Shown one piece after another: positions 10,716 through 21,170 of a stretch of DNA of 64,000 nucleotides (within the stretch, counting starts at the first letter, position 1; every line of letters begins with the position of its first letter). The notes under the pieces are model-generated. The model did no database searches, was not told the DNA's origin, and saw only the letters and a program-made list of their open reading frames with translations. Location: contig NC_134026.1 of assembly GCF_964204645.1 (NCBI RefSeq), positions 14,162,450-14,226,449 of the forward strand, written 5' to 3'. Origin of the DNA: Tubulanus polymorphus. Taxonomy: Eukaryota > Nemertea > Palaeonemertea > Tubulaniformes > Tubulanidae. The position numbers were made by a program, and so were the translations under genes.

Positions 10716-11729
10716 ATGGGGGGGGGGGGGTAAAACTCCTGAGAGTTTGGTTGCTTATTCTTCTACCAAAAATATATGGCGTCAAGTAAAACAAGATAAA
10801 TTAGATAAGATAATCCCACAAAATTTAGTTAAATATAAAGATATAAATGATTTTATGATAACAACCAACACATACAACGCATAAAAAAATTGTTAGAAAA
10901 TATAAAACTCGTAACTATGGTTAGTTATGTAGATCAACAGTGGCAAGGAGATTTAATTGATATGAAAAATATTAAAAAAGATAATGATGATTATTGGTGG
11001 ATCTTAAACATAATTGATATTTTTAGTCGTTATGTATGGAGCTTCCCACTTTATAGAAAAGATGCTGCACAAACATCAATGGTATTAAAAAAATTTATTT
11101 CAGGTGGTAAAATAAGCCAGAAAAAATACAATTTGATGATGGAAAAGAATTTGATAATTCAGTAGTTCATGAACTCTTAGATAATCATAATATTGAATAT
11201 TTTTCAACAAAATCGGATAAAAAGCGGCAGTTGTTGAACCATTTAATAGAACATTAAGAACAAGAATGTGGAAATATTTTACAGCAAATAATACTTTTAA
11301 ATGGATTGATGTTTTACAAAAATTGATAGAAGGATATAATAATTCTTATCATTCTTCTATTGATGCTAGAAAACTTGAAAATGCTGAAATTGTTTGGAAT
11401 AATTTATATGGAGCATTTCTTGTAGATCATTTTGGTGAACCTAAATTTAAAGTTGGTCAAAATGTTAGAATTTCTAAGTATAAAAAGATATTTGACAAAG
11501 GATATGATCGAAATTTTACTAGAGAAATATATAAAATAAAAAAGGTAATAACAACAAAACCATACGTCTATAGATTAAGAGATTTAGATGGTGAAGAAGT
11601 TGAAGAAGAATTAAGTTTAACTACTGAAAACAAAAACTGTTAATAGAAAAAATATTCTTTAGTAAAATGGGTTAGATGGCCAGATAAATTTAATGAATGG
11701 ATATTATCATGTAAAATTAAAAATATATA
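10716..11729 (+). pseudogene. Polinton chromodomain integrase, broken
   Basis: Homologous to 33,064-34,192. The start codon is followed by a G homopolymer (ATG plus ten or more G), replacing the first codons, and a segment present in copy 2 is missing. Open pieces at 10,890-11,165 and 11,266-11,643 show WQGDLIDM with the first catalytic Asp, DDYWWILNIIDIFSRYVW, and the region around the second Asp in a shifted frame. The C-terminal chromodomain is degraded by a deletion and a stop after TENKNC. The conserved LFR-type region WNNLYGAFLVDHFGEPKF is intact. Retroviral-like DDE integrase function is lost. Confidence 0.75.
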
Positions 11730-11730
11730 A

Positions 11731-12330
11731 ATGAATAAGGAATTATTTATATTTGAATCTCATAATATGTTAATTTCTGGCGTAACAAATTGTGGAAAAA
11801 CTTATTTTATATTAAATTTATTAGAAACTTATAAAAACTATTTTGATAATATAGTATTATTTTGTCCAACGTATGAATCAAACTAATGATAGACATATTA
11901 CTAGAAATAATAAATTTATTGTATTAGATCCTAAAACATTTAAAGAAAATTTAGATAATTGTATTAAAAAAGCAATTGATATTTATAAAGAAACAAATAC
12001 ATTATTTATCATAGATTATTGTGCAAATTTATATGATTCAAACATTAGAGAAAGTGAACTATGTTATTTAGCTTTTTCTTGGAGACATTTTGGAATAACA
12101 ACATGGGTTTTAAATCAAAAATATAATTCAACTGTAAAAGATTTTAGAGAAAACATTAGATTTTTAGTTTTATTCTACAATAAAGATAGAAAATCGATGA
12201 AAAATGCACATGAGGAAAATGATATTATTCCACATGATTTACATAATTAATATATGGATAAATTGAAAAATAATAAAAGATCAAAATTACTATTTCGATT
12301 ACAACACCCATTTAAATATGAATTTATTTA
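11731..12330 (+). pseudogene. Polinton A32-like packaging ATPase, broken
   Basis: Starts at ATG 11,731, directly after the integrase stop. The Walker A motif GVTNCGKT is intact near 11,779-11,802. A frameshift or stop near 11,882 moves the rest to the frame of 11,873-12,250. The Walker B region reads LFIIDYCA, where copy 2 has LFIIDDCA, so the second acidic residue is replaced by Tyr. The C-terminal NQKYNSTVKDFRENIRFLV matches copy 2. The family (FtsK/HerA-type) drives genome packaging in Polinton-like viruses. Stops at 11,882 and 12,248 make it nonfunctional. Confidence 0.75.
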
Positions 12331-12332
12331 AA

Positions 12333-12535
12333 TTCAACTAGCTTGTTAATCTAGTATATTTCTAGTTTCATTCTAGTTAAATTTTAGCTATTGGTAGTTG
12401 AAACAAAAATCGAATAAAATTCAACAAGAAATAAATAAAAACAATAATATTTCAACTAGCTTGTTAACCTAGTATATTTTTAGTTACATTCTAGTTAAAT
12501 TCTAGTTGCAACAACACAATTAATTTTTTTGTTAT
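12333..12535. promoter_or_regulatory. Polinton intergenic CTAGTT-rich spacer, copy 1
   Basis: Two homologous blocks starting TTCAACTAGCTTGTTAA at 12,333 and about 12,451, each followed by multiple CTAGTT words. Copy 2 has the same layout at 34,795-34,990, where the arms form a perfect hairpin. It separates the ATPase from the next gene. A terminator, promoter or replication role is possible, but sequence alone does not decide. Confidence 0.5.
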
Positions 12536-12539
12536 ATAA

Positions 12540-13132
12540 ATGGGAGGTGAAAAGAAAATAAAATCTAAAAATAGTGATGTTCCAATTGAAAAAACTTTGG
12601 ATGATTTAGGAATAACAGAACCAAAATTAACTCCAGATGATGGTGCCTTGAATGATGTCACAACAAATAATAATTATGAATATTATCTTTATTGCAAACA
12701 TCAATTAGAAATATTAATAGCATCTGGAAAGTGTAAAACTTTTATTGGTAAAATTTATCTTATAATGAATTAGATACAATGAAACCAGATCAAATTATTA
12801 AATTATTCAAGAATTACGAAACTGCGAGAATAGCTAGAATTAATGATGCGATATCAGAAAATGTAGTAAAAGATTATAGTAAATTATGTAAATATATGCT
12901 ACCAATTGAAGATGATTCCGATTTAAAAAATGATTGTTTAGTTATAACTGAATTAAATAAATGGATTGGATATTTATCATTTCAATTAGGTGGATTTATT
13001 ACATTATTATCAACTGGAGTTATAACACTTTCAAATATTGAAAGTAAAAATTTTTCTATAATAAATGAGCGAAGTGCGAGAGGTGAAAGAATTAACTGTG
13101 AAGAAAAAACCGAGATCACAGAAACAAATTGA
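12540..13132 (+). pseudogene. Unknown conserved Polinton gene, copy 1
   Basis: Two open pieces, 12,540-12,773 and 12,779-13,132, in different frames, correspond to one or two genes also present in copy 2. The first begins MGGEKKIKSKNSDVP and contains YEYYLYCKHQLEILI. The second contains YETARIARINDAIS, ITELNKWIGYLSFQLGGF and a hydrophobic ITLLSTGVITLSNI. No family is recognised. Position after the ATPase suggests a structural or accessory virion protein, such as the poorly characterised PX/PY genes of Polintons, but that is inference. Preservation of both pieces in both copies argues they were once coding. Confidence 0.5.
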
Positions 13133-13423
13133 ATGGTCTCGGCAATTAAATCACAAGAATATGAAAAAGCTGTAAAAGAAAAAATAAGTAATAAAATGTT
13201 AATAAAAATTGTGAAAATATTGTTATAATAATCTAATAATAGAATATTTGATAAATATCTATTTTTCAACTGGATTTGTAATTGTATTCATTTTGATTGG
13301 ATGTAGTTGGTATAAAAAATCAAAGAAAATCTATGATATTAATAATTCTGAAACTACTACTATTGAAAATAAAAATACTTCTGAAATTCCAAAGTTCACT
13401 ATAAAAAATGGACTAATATTTTA
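13060..13423 (+). pseudogene. Small single-TM Polinton protein, copy 1 relic
   Basis: Homologous to the small membrane protein at 35,537-35,928. The frame is broken here, but the sequence still encodes a hydrophobic span (TGFVIVFILIGC) in the region 13,262-13,305, followed by a basic, Lys/Asn-rich tail. In both copies the start region overlaps the end of the preceding gene in another frame, the compact overlap expected in a viral genome. Function unknown. Confidence 0.45.
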
Positions 13424-13583
13424 GAAAAAAAGCAAAAAAAGAATTTCATTTTTAATTGATTGAATATCTCACTACTTTTGTCTATCTATGCGGAGCAATT
13501 AAATTGTCCAGATAAGTCATTTCGGATTCTAGATATTCATTATTTTTTTTTCATTATTTTATTTTAATCTTTTTGTTTTTTCT

Positions 13584-13909
13584 TTAGTCAACAATTTCTA
13601 AATCATGATGACAGTCTTCATTTTTTCCATGATAGATTATTTTAAATCCTTCTAAATCTTTTAATTCCTCTGTACTCAATGAAACCTATTTATCAGGTAA
13701 AAATACTTTAAATTCTCGCGTTGTACTAACATTACAGTAAATTAAATTTGCTGATACTTTCTCTCCATATTTACTTTTTATCTTTTCTAATTTTAATATG
13801 TCATGTTCAATTTCTTTTGTAACATCGACTAACTTTTTTATTTCAAATATTTTTTTGCTGGTTTTATTCTGTTATTTATTGTTGCTAAGAGTGCTTTTCT
13901 ATCTCCCAT
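13584..13909 (-). pseudogene. Small Polinton minus-strand gene, copy 1
   Basis: Reads from ATG 13,909 (MGDRKALLAT) to a stop at 13,584-13,586, about 105 codons, with one shift in an A7 run and one internal stop. The centre, VTKEIEHDILKLEKIKSKYG, is probably a short coiled coil. The C-terminal half contains TREFKVFLP, then STEELKDLEGFKIIYHGKN. The C-terminal half is also present at 36,068-36,207. It converges on the plus-strand genes. No family recognised. Confidence 0.5.
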
Positions 13910-13927
13910 TTATTATGGGAAAAAATT

Positions 13928-13997
13928 ACTTGTGGTTATGAGTGATGTGTCGTACTCTCGTACTCTGTTATGAAAACGTCATTTTTCAATTACTGTA
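13928..13997. repeat. Polinton right-end sequence, copy 1
   Basis: TTACTTGTGGTTATGAG through CGTACTCTG and AAAACGTCATTTTTCAATTA matches 36,208-36,275 of copy 2. In copy 2 the 190 bp immediately inside it is deleted. The similarity stops abruptly at the same place in both copies, so this may be the element terminus. Confidence 0.5.
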
Positions 13998-14221
13998 AAG
14001 TACACACTAAAAGTAACCGTAATTTACTCAGACTAAACGGAGAAAAACGTGTTCACCGCTTCAACTCAATTTCAACTGTTTTTTTTCACAATCAAATCCC
14101 ACTACGCTGCCATCAGATGTAACGAGGTCCTATTCTGCCTGTTCTACAGTAGAACATTCCTCCAAATATCGACTCTGAGAGCCCAAAAATCCACAATCAC
14201 CTATCGTTCTGTATTTTTCGA

Positions 14222-14268
14222 GAGAGAGGGAGGGAGGGAGGGAGGGAGAGGGAGAGAGGGGGCAGCAC
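14222..14268. repeat. GGGA/GAGA microsatellite
   Basis: Purine-rich run of GAGAGAG and GGGA units just upstream of the Env pseudogene. Confidence 0.95.
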
Positions 14269-14296
14269 CCTCCAGTCACAACATAGAAGACGACTG

Positions 14297-15512
14297 ATGG
14301 ACATATTCCATCACAATAAATTACCTGTACCGCCGAATGCCACTAGTGCTAATATGACTCAAATTTTTGGTTTACCTCAGTATATCGCCGTTACAAGTGA
14401 CAACGAATATTATACCGAATTCGATAGGGATTTTTTACTTTCCTGTAACGGTAGGGACCTTAAAGTGTGTAGCACAACTAAATCTCTTAATTCCCGTCAT
14501 AAATTAACGTGTGCGCCAGCGCTATTTTGGGACCAACTTGAGTCTATAATGAAGTTGTGTGACATTAGATATGAGGAAGCCTTACTGTTTGAAGGTAGTT
14601 ATGAATTAGCGGATGGGCGTTATTTACTGTCATCAGCTGACGAAGTTTGGACTATGCATTGTTCTGACTGACAGGTTAAGTCTATCAATGGTTGCAGGTT
14701 GTGCGTAATGACAATCCCTTGTTTTTGTTCTATAATTGCGTCATCTTTTCGGATCCCTTATATACTCACAGGTTGTCATATAGGGAAGGAAGATAAATTT
14801 GTTAAGCATGTAGTAAATTTATCTGTGCGGCATTCGTTCTTCTCTAATGCTGCAGATATGAGAAAGATAAGGGGGGATGAGTTAACGAAAGCGCCCATGG
14901 TTGAGGTTCCACCCTTAAAACTGAATAAAGAATCATGGGATTTGGTAGCATCAAATGACGCTAAATTTTCAACGGACCTTAAGAAACTGGCTTCAAAGCA
15001 TAAGTTTAATGTAGATTTGTTCGCCTCGAAGGCGTTAAAGAATGAATTAGCTGAAGAATTTGCGACATATATTTTCATCTCCTTCGTCTATAAGCATTAT
15101 ATCGGTTCCTACTATTCTGAGCATAGCGGCGCTTGCTATGTCAATTTATATTTTCTTCATGATGAGGTTTAATCCAGGGGGTATTTTTCCGGTTGCAGCC
15201 TTGGGTGCAGCTCATGCAGCACCACTTGCTGGGCCACGGTTATACAGTCTAATAAGACTATTTCATTTTTAGAAGTCTTCGCGAGTTGCGCAATCGCTAA
15301 TTGATGACGATTCTAATTTTCTGGTTGACACGAAAGTTCTTCTGGCAATTATCTACTGTGCGTTGCATTTCCTGTGTTATGATATCAAATACCTATTTAC
15401 GTTTCTAAGGGGCAGGCGTAATGTGGTTCAACGTTGTAAATCACAACTACTTTTAGAGATTTCGGATTGGAATGAATGTATCTTACTTCGATTAATTGAT
15501 CTTAGTGCGTAA
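14297..15512 (+). pseudogene. Retroelement envelope-like glycoprotein, plus-strand copy
   Basis: Homologous to the Env of the minus-strand Gypsy element at 42.85-45.07 kb. One frame runs from 14,297 to about 15,075 with a single TGA at 14,669-14,671. It contains paired cysteines (LLSCNGRDLKVCS, MKLCDIRYEEALLFEGSYEL, LCVMTIPCFCS). A frameshift then leads to 15,072-15,260, which encodes a transmembrane span (ILSIAALAMSIYIFFMM). A further shift gives a tail to TAA 15,510-15,512 with a second hydrophobic segment. The N-terminal half (signal peptide, cleavage region) and any pol are absent, so it is a solitary 3' fragment. Confidence 0.7.
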
Positions 15513-16525
15513 AATCGGAAAATTCGCGTTTGCAAAGCTGGAAGATCTTATGGATTAACGAAACAACCGCAATATCCAGAAAGTATAGAATGTTTTGCGC
15601 ATTTGAAGCCCTCGACCATCAAAATCGGTGAAGGATTTCGTGTCGAACTCAACGTTTTAAATTTCGATATCGGCAAAAACCGGCGTCATAGCATTTTCGG
15701 TCCAGGCGATTTCGGCCCTAATTTCGCGTTCAAAGACATATAATTCACGAACTATTCATCGGAAATTAACGGGATTAGTTTCGTTAGAAGCAGGAAGGTA
15801 TTAGCTTTCATATCATGCCTGGATTATCAAAATCGGATGAAAAATAACGAAAAAGTATGCGACTGAAGTTGAGTAGTTTGTGAGCGTCGTTAGCCCCCTT
15901 GTTATTTTATATATACTATATACATTGGATTAACAGATTATCGTTTTTACATTACCTACAACTCTGATACGAGCCCCTGTGGTTTCAGCAGACACACAGC
16001 CCCTCTACCATCAATGCCTAACCCCTGTTCGACCAACTGTGGGCTTTTTCCTTTGAAACATAAGCCTAATTGTAAAAGATAAGCATTAATCTATGTGAAT
16101 GCTGCACCTTTATCATGAAACCTAAGAAAGATTATTCTATTATTTAGGCCTATTCAAATTTTCTGTCCACTACCACGTGGAAATAATAAGACCCAGTCAA
16201 AATTGTGCATCACGCTTTGACCAAGAAATTGGTTCTAGGCTATAAATTTTACGACTCAAACGAATCTTTTCCTCAACAAAGCCGCTTTTAGTTTGATGCA
16301 AAATGAAATTTGCTTTTAAAATGTGTAACTAGGCCTAATCAAAAGGATATTTCAAAAGCAAACTTTGCCGGGCCAAGAGCCATATTGAATTCAATTTTTT
16401 CCGAACCATTATGCCTCTTTCATCATAACATTATTTATCCTATTTCAAGATCCTAGGCCTACAAGTAGAGAGGGCCTACGTTGGGTTCAAATCGGAATTT
16501 TAAGATTTATTTCATTTAATTCCAG
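15513..16525. other. No supported gene
   Basis: Two related phrases, ATCAAAATCGGTGAA (about 15,620) and ATCAAAATCGGATGAA (about 15,826), hint at an old repeat. AGGCCT words recur. The 3' part is probably the upstream region of the small gene that follows. Confidence 0.45.
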
Positions 16526-17114
16526 GTTTTCACTGTAGATTATCAAAGACATGTGGCGTTGTGGGAGTTCATGGTTGTTTGATAATCCATTATTTGTAAG
16601 TGTAAGGCTATTTGAGGGATTCGAAACCGACATTTTGTAAATTTTGTAGCTTTATTACGTTTAATTCCAGATGTTTATCATGACACGTTTCATTTTGGGG
16701 GTTTGTCAGCGAGTTGGTATGCTGTCGGCAGAAGTAGTTTGATAATTCGTTTCATGTAAGTAAACAGCTATTTGAAGGATTCGAAACCGAAATCTGTATT
16801 GTGAATTTTTTAGTTGTATTTTGTTTGATTCTAGGTGAATAGGACATGATTCATTTTGAGAGTTTGTCCGCGAGTTTGTATACTGTCAAATAAAGTTTCT
16901 TCGTCAATTTGTCTTATGTAAGTATCAAACTATAGGTTATATAGGCCCTATTAGGGGTTCGATACAGAAATTTGTTGAATTCCTCCGATTTATTTCAATT
17001 TATTCCAGGTTGTTATCAGAAAAATATGTACTTTATTTCATAGGTTGGTCTTTGATTGAAAACTAAAAATGGATGATAGCTCTAAATTTGATGTTGATTC
17101 ACATGACCAATCTA
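16526..17114 (+). repeat. Four tandem exon-like units with splice signals
   Basis: Four diverged units repeat at roughly 145-175 bp. Each has a T-rich tract and AG acceptor (ends 16,525; 16,670; 16,834; 17,008), a 70-106 bp body that often contains TTATCA and TTTGAT words, and a GTAAGT donor (starts 16,596; 16,756; 16,918; 17,115). Between units 1-2 and 2-3 the intron-like part repeats GGCTATTTGAGGGATTCGAA-type sequence. The fourth body contains the start codon of the small gene. This looks like serial duplication of a first exon with its flanking intron. Confidence 0.65.
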
Positions 17115-17496
17115 GTAAGTATGGCTCACTCGTCTTTTAGAATAAGAGACCTATTGCATTAATCCTTCAATTCAAGTTGCTATACAACCTTTTATACAGA
17201 TATTTACCTTATCAATATAAACATGTATTTTCCCGTCCAGATTTTGAAACATCATTTGGCTCAATTTCTCCTCCTAGAAAATTGCTTTAGCTCATTCCAA
17301 TGTTCGCAGTAAAAGTGAATGTAGCATGTATGATTCCCATCCATCAATTTTGTCTTGTTTCGTATTTTTAGCGAAAATCTCGAAAAAGTCTGACGTCGAG
17401 GCAGGTGGTGGCCAGACAAAGACATATTCTTGGGAAATATTTAAAGACGCATGGCAAACACACTTATTGTTCACTTTTTTCCTATCCTTATTTTGA
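17069..17496 (+). CDS. Small two-exon gene, 56-aa protein, function unknown
   Basis: Coding exon 1 starts at ATG 17,069 and ends at 17,114 before GTAAGT. Exon 2 starts at 17,372 after TATTTTTAG and ends at TGA 17,494-17,496. Splicing keeps frame (phase 1) and gives 56 residues. The N-terminus is acidic (MDDSSKFDVDSHDQS), the middle basic (KISKKSD), and the C-terminus aromatic and hydrophobic (WEIFKDAW, then LLFTFFLSLF), suggesting a short C-terminal membrane anchor or amphipathic helix. An AATAAA lies 15 bp after the stop. I do not recognise a family. Splice sites, frame continuity and the polyadenylation signal together support a real gene. Confidence 0.5.
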
Positions 17497-17510
17497 AATT
17501 GAAGTATTGT

Positions 17511-17516
17511 AATAAA
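17511..17516 (+). terminator. AATAAA polyadenylation signal
   Basis: A canonical hexamer 15 bp downstream of the small gene's stop codon, followed by a T-rich stretch suitable as a downstream element. Confidence 0.5.
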
Positions 17517-17609
17517 CTATTGATTTATTTTTGTTGATCAACGCAACTAGTGTTGTTGTTTTCTTTCTTAATTTACATTTGAATTGGATGGTCATCTTGC
17601 GTAGGAGTC

Positions 17610-20600
17610 AGTTTGTCATCGAAGCAATACAATCTAACTTGTTGACGTCTCAGATGTAGCGGGGCAGGGCGGTCATTATATTGTGGACTTATCTAAATTA
17701 CACTTACACATCCCAACGTGTTTCAATGTGTAAACTCCGTCGTACTCGGCATTATAAGACAGTGAGGAATTAAGTTTTAGTCACCTGAGCCCTCGGCTTG
17801 ATTCGAGCAAAAAGACCTTAACTGACTTCACAGAATTTGATTATGAGTCAAGGATTTTCTAAATTTCTGAATGCTTTCTCTGGTTTTAAGATCAATTCAA
17901 ATTCAATCTTCAAAATATTTTATTGAAAGAAATTCTACTGAAGACAGTTTTGGAAATGAAGGATATATCCAGGAAAATAATTACAGCAAAATCAACTGAT
18001 GATCATCAAGGTGAAGTTTTCATTCATCTTCAGCTAATTTGTCTACCCCTGATGATCGAAGCATTTTGGTTACTCGCGCCAATTAGTCAGCCACAGTCGA
18101 TTTTCATGCCATCTGACCTCTTTCCATCTGTAATTAAGCAATCAAATGTAAGAATTACTCAGGTAAGGAGCGAAATAATATATAGATATCTTAGGAGACT
18201 ATTTGAAATCATGAGTTTGTTGTGAAAATCTATTACTTCAGTCTCGTAGAGCATAGACACCAAGCCACGTGGCATTGGTATTTTAAGGGCTATTCAGTTT
18301 ACTCCAAAACAAGTCAATGATTAACATCAAAAAAGTTTCATATCAAGGGTATGTCACAGGACTCGTGACGCCCATGAATTATCATCCCATAATTACAATG
18401 AATCCAATTCTGCATGTACGTTAGCACGACTGATTACTAATCCAAATATTGCATTACAAAAAAACAATTATGCAAAACGTCAAGTACTTACAGCATCTGA
18501 GACAGTTGCGCTTCAGTTAGAGTGTTAAGTTACGACTTCGGCTGTCAATGTCGAAAAAGCCTAATTTGAAACATACATTTGCGCACTGTGGTTTAATATT
18601 CCTGCAAGAATCCGCAAAGGAATCGAAGACCGTAGTGACCAGTTCATTCCACGAATAATAGCTGGAAAGAAAGTAATCAAAATAAATTGTCATGCACATT
18701 CAGTGTAAACCAGGCCATAACTAGCTGCTATTAAGGCATTCCACTGACTGGCTCTACCCATTATATTTAGGGCCTACATCTATTCTAGGCGCATCCCCAA
18801 AAAAGCTAGGCATTAAGTAAGTAGCCAACAATGATCATTGCTTCACCGAGAAGCCCTACTCATTTGCTACCATACTCATATTATTAAAGAAATCATTTAA
18901 TACATTCCCTGGTTAACGGATTCTCACCTTAAAATACATAAACTCCGCTGTCGTTGTCATCGATTCGAGTCGTCAACTGAACGCGGAAGTAAAATTCCGT
19001 GTGAAAATTCCTACAATTTCTGTCCATATCACGTTGATTTGTGCCCGAAATCTTCAGGAAATGTAGCCAACGTAAATTGATTTACGAATAGAATTAATCA
19101 ATTGACTCATTTTAGAAATCATGGTTTCGTGAAATTCGTTAAAGTCCTAAAACTCGCGATAAATTTAAGCCGAAAATTATTTCAACCATCCACCATGTTG
19201 TTTCATTAATAAACAAATTGTTGCGCGCCGGCGCAGCTACGTGTCCTACCTAAATGCATGGTTTCACTAGGATTCTAACCCTCGACCTCTCAGTTGGGAG
19301 TCAAACACCTTATCCACCATGCGTATGTCGAACTGGGAAGCGTACGAAGATTTCATCGAAATAATTCTAGCCCATAACATATGACTATCGAAATAATTCT
19401 AGCCCATAACATATGACTATTGCCAAGAAGCGCAACCTGGGTCAACATTATGCTGGGTATGTGGATATTTGGAGTCCATTTGTCAAAGCATCGAAGCAAT
19501 ACAGTCCAACTTGTTTATGATGTCTCAGATGGAGCTCGCGGGGCAGGGCCGTCATTATATTGCCGACTTATCCAAATTACACTAACACAGCGCAACGTCT
19601 TTCAGCGTGTAGCGTCTTTCTCAGTCGTACTCGGCATTATAGGACAGTGAGGAATTGAATTAGCCACCTGAGCACTTGGTATGATTCGAGCAAAAGACCT
19701 TAAATGACTTCAAGGAATTTTATATGATTCTAGGACTTTCTAATTTTTTGAAGAATGCTTTCTCTGGTTTTGAGATCAATTAAAATTCACTCCAGAATAC
19801 ATTAGTAAAAAATTATTCAAATAGATTCTTATTTTATTGAAAGAAATTCTACTGAACACATATTTTGAAATGAATTATGCGTCGATTGATCCTGACGAAA
19901 TAATTACAGCTAAATCAATTGACGATCAACAAGGTGGAGTTTTCATTTATCTTCGGATAGTTTGTCTACCCCTGATGATACAAGCATTTTGGCGACATCT
20001 AGCTTTTGAAACCTCAACGCTTTATCTGCGCGCGTCAATTTGTCAGCCACAGTCGATTTTCATGCCATCTGACCTTTTTCCACCTGTAATTAAGCCATCT
20101 AATGTAAGAATTACTCAGTTATGTAATATAATAGAGCAGTGAAAGAAAGTATAATAAATATTTAAATCGTGCGTTTGTCGTGAAACATCTATTACTACAG
20201 TCTCGCGGAGCATAGACACCGACCGTTAAGCCATGTGGAATTGGTATTTTAAGGGCTATTCGGTTTACTCCAAAACAAATCTATGATAAACTTTTAAAAG
20301 CTTCATATCAAGGGTATATCGTAGGACTCTTGATACTCGTGAATTATCATCCCATAACAACAATGAATCCAATTCTGCATGTACACTGGCACGACTGATT
20401 ACTGATCCAAATATTTTAAACATGACATTAGAAAAAAACAATTACACAAAACGTCAAGTACTTACAGCATCTGAGACGCTTAATTTGAAACGTACACTTG
20501 CACACTGTGGTTTAAATATATTCCTACCAGCTGCACGAATCGGCAAAGGAATCGAAGACCGTAGTGACCAGTTCATTCCACGATTAATAGCTGGAAAGAA

Positions 20601-21170
20601 AGTAATCGAAATAAATAATCTTGTACATAAGTGTAAACCAGTCCTTTACTAACTACTAAGGCTTTCCAATGGCCCTACACACTACATTAAGGGCCTAAAT
20701 CTATTCTAGGCGTATCCCCCAAAAAACTAGGCATTAGGCAAGTAGGTAGCCAACAATGATCATTGCTTTGCCAAGGACTCATTTGCTATCATACCGTATG
20801 TACTCATATCATTGCACGACCCAGTGGAAACGTAAACTTAACTGCAGTTACACCAAGAAATCATGTCTTACATTCCCTGGTTAGTGGATTCTCACCTTAA
20901 CTTGCACAAACTCTGCTGTCGTTGTCATCGATCCGAGTCGTCAAGTGAACGCGGAAGTAAAATTCCATAAGAATATCCCTACCATTCCGGTTCATAATAC
21001 GTTGATCTGAGCCAGAAATCTTCAGGAAATGTAGCCAACGTAAATTGATTTACTAATAGAATTAATCAATTGACTCATTTTAGGGATCAGAGTTCATTAA
21101 AGTCCTAAAACTCGCCAGAAATTTGCGATAAATTTAAGCTGAAAATGATTTCAACCATCCGCCATGTTGA
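17610..21170. repeat. 1.9-kb diverged tandem duplication
   Basis: Unit 1 (about 17,610-19,195) and unit 2 (about 19,484-21,166) align in order: ATCGAAGCAATACA, GGGGCAGGGC, TCGTACTCGGCATTATA, CAGCCACAGTCGATTTTCATG, ATCGAAGACCGTAGTGACCAG, and a shared end at CAACCATCCRCCATGTTG. Both carry similar open frames, 17,923-18,225 and 19,837-20,142, sharing LPLMI.AFW and QPQSIFMPSDLFP. Those frames could be decayed exons of a duplicated gene, but I recognise no family and both contain differences that break the frame. The unit ends are separated by the tRNA-like sequence at 19,256-19,322. Confidence 0.75.
19256..19322 (-). tRNA. tRNA-like sequence (SINE or tRNA pseudogene)
   Basis: On the minus strand a 67-nt segment begins GCATGGT and ends ACCATGC, a perfect 7-bp acceptor-like stem. 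It contains GGATAAGG like a box A region, an anticodon-loop-like CTCCCAA, and GGTTAGAATCC, one base from the box B consensus GGTTCGAATCC. D, anticodon and T stems pair poorly and the length is short, so it is unlikely to be a working tRNA. A tRNA-derived SINE head or a pseudogene is more probable. Confidence 0.4.

Larger units (their letters stand above)
10083..13996 (+). mobile_element. Polinton/Maverick-like element, copy 1, decayed
   Basis: In order on the plus strand: major capsid protein (C-terminal part), chromodomain integrase, packaging ATPase, a repeat-rich spacer, an unknown gene, a small membrane protein; then a small minus-strand gene. Gene order and nucleotide sequence match copy 2 at 32.2-36.3 kb. 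The left end breaks inside the capsid gene at about 10,083. The right end contains a GTCGTACTC/AAAACGTCATTT stretch shared with copy 2. No DNA polymerase is present. Many stops, shifts and small deletions mark it as a relic. Confidence 0.85.
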
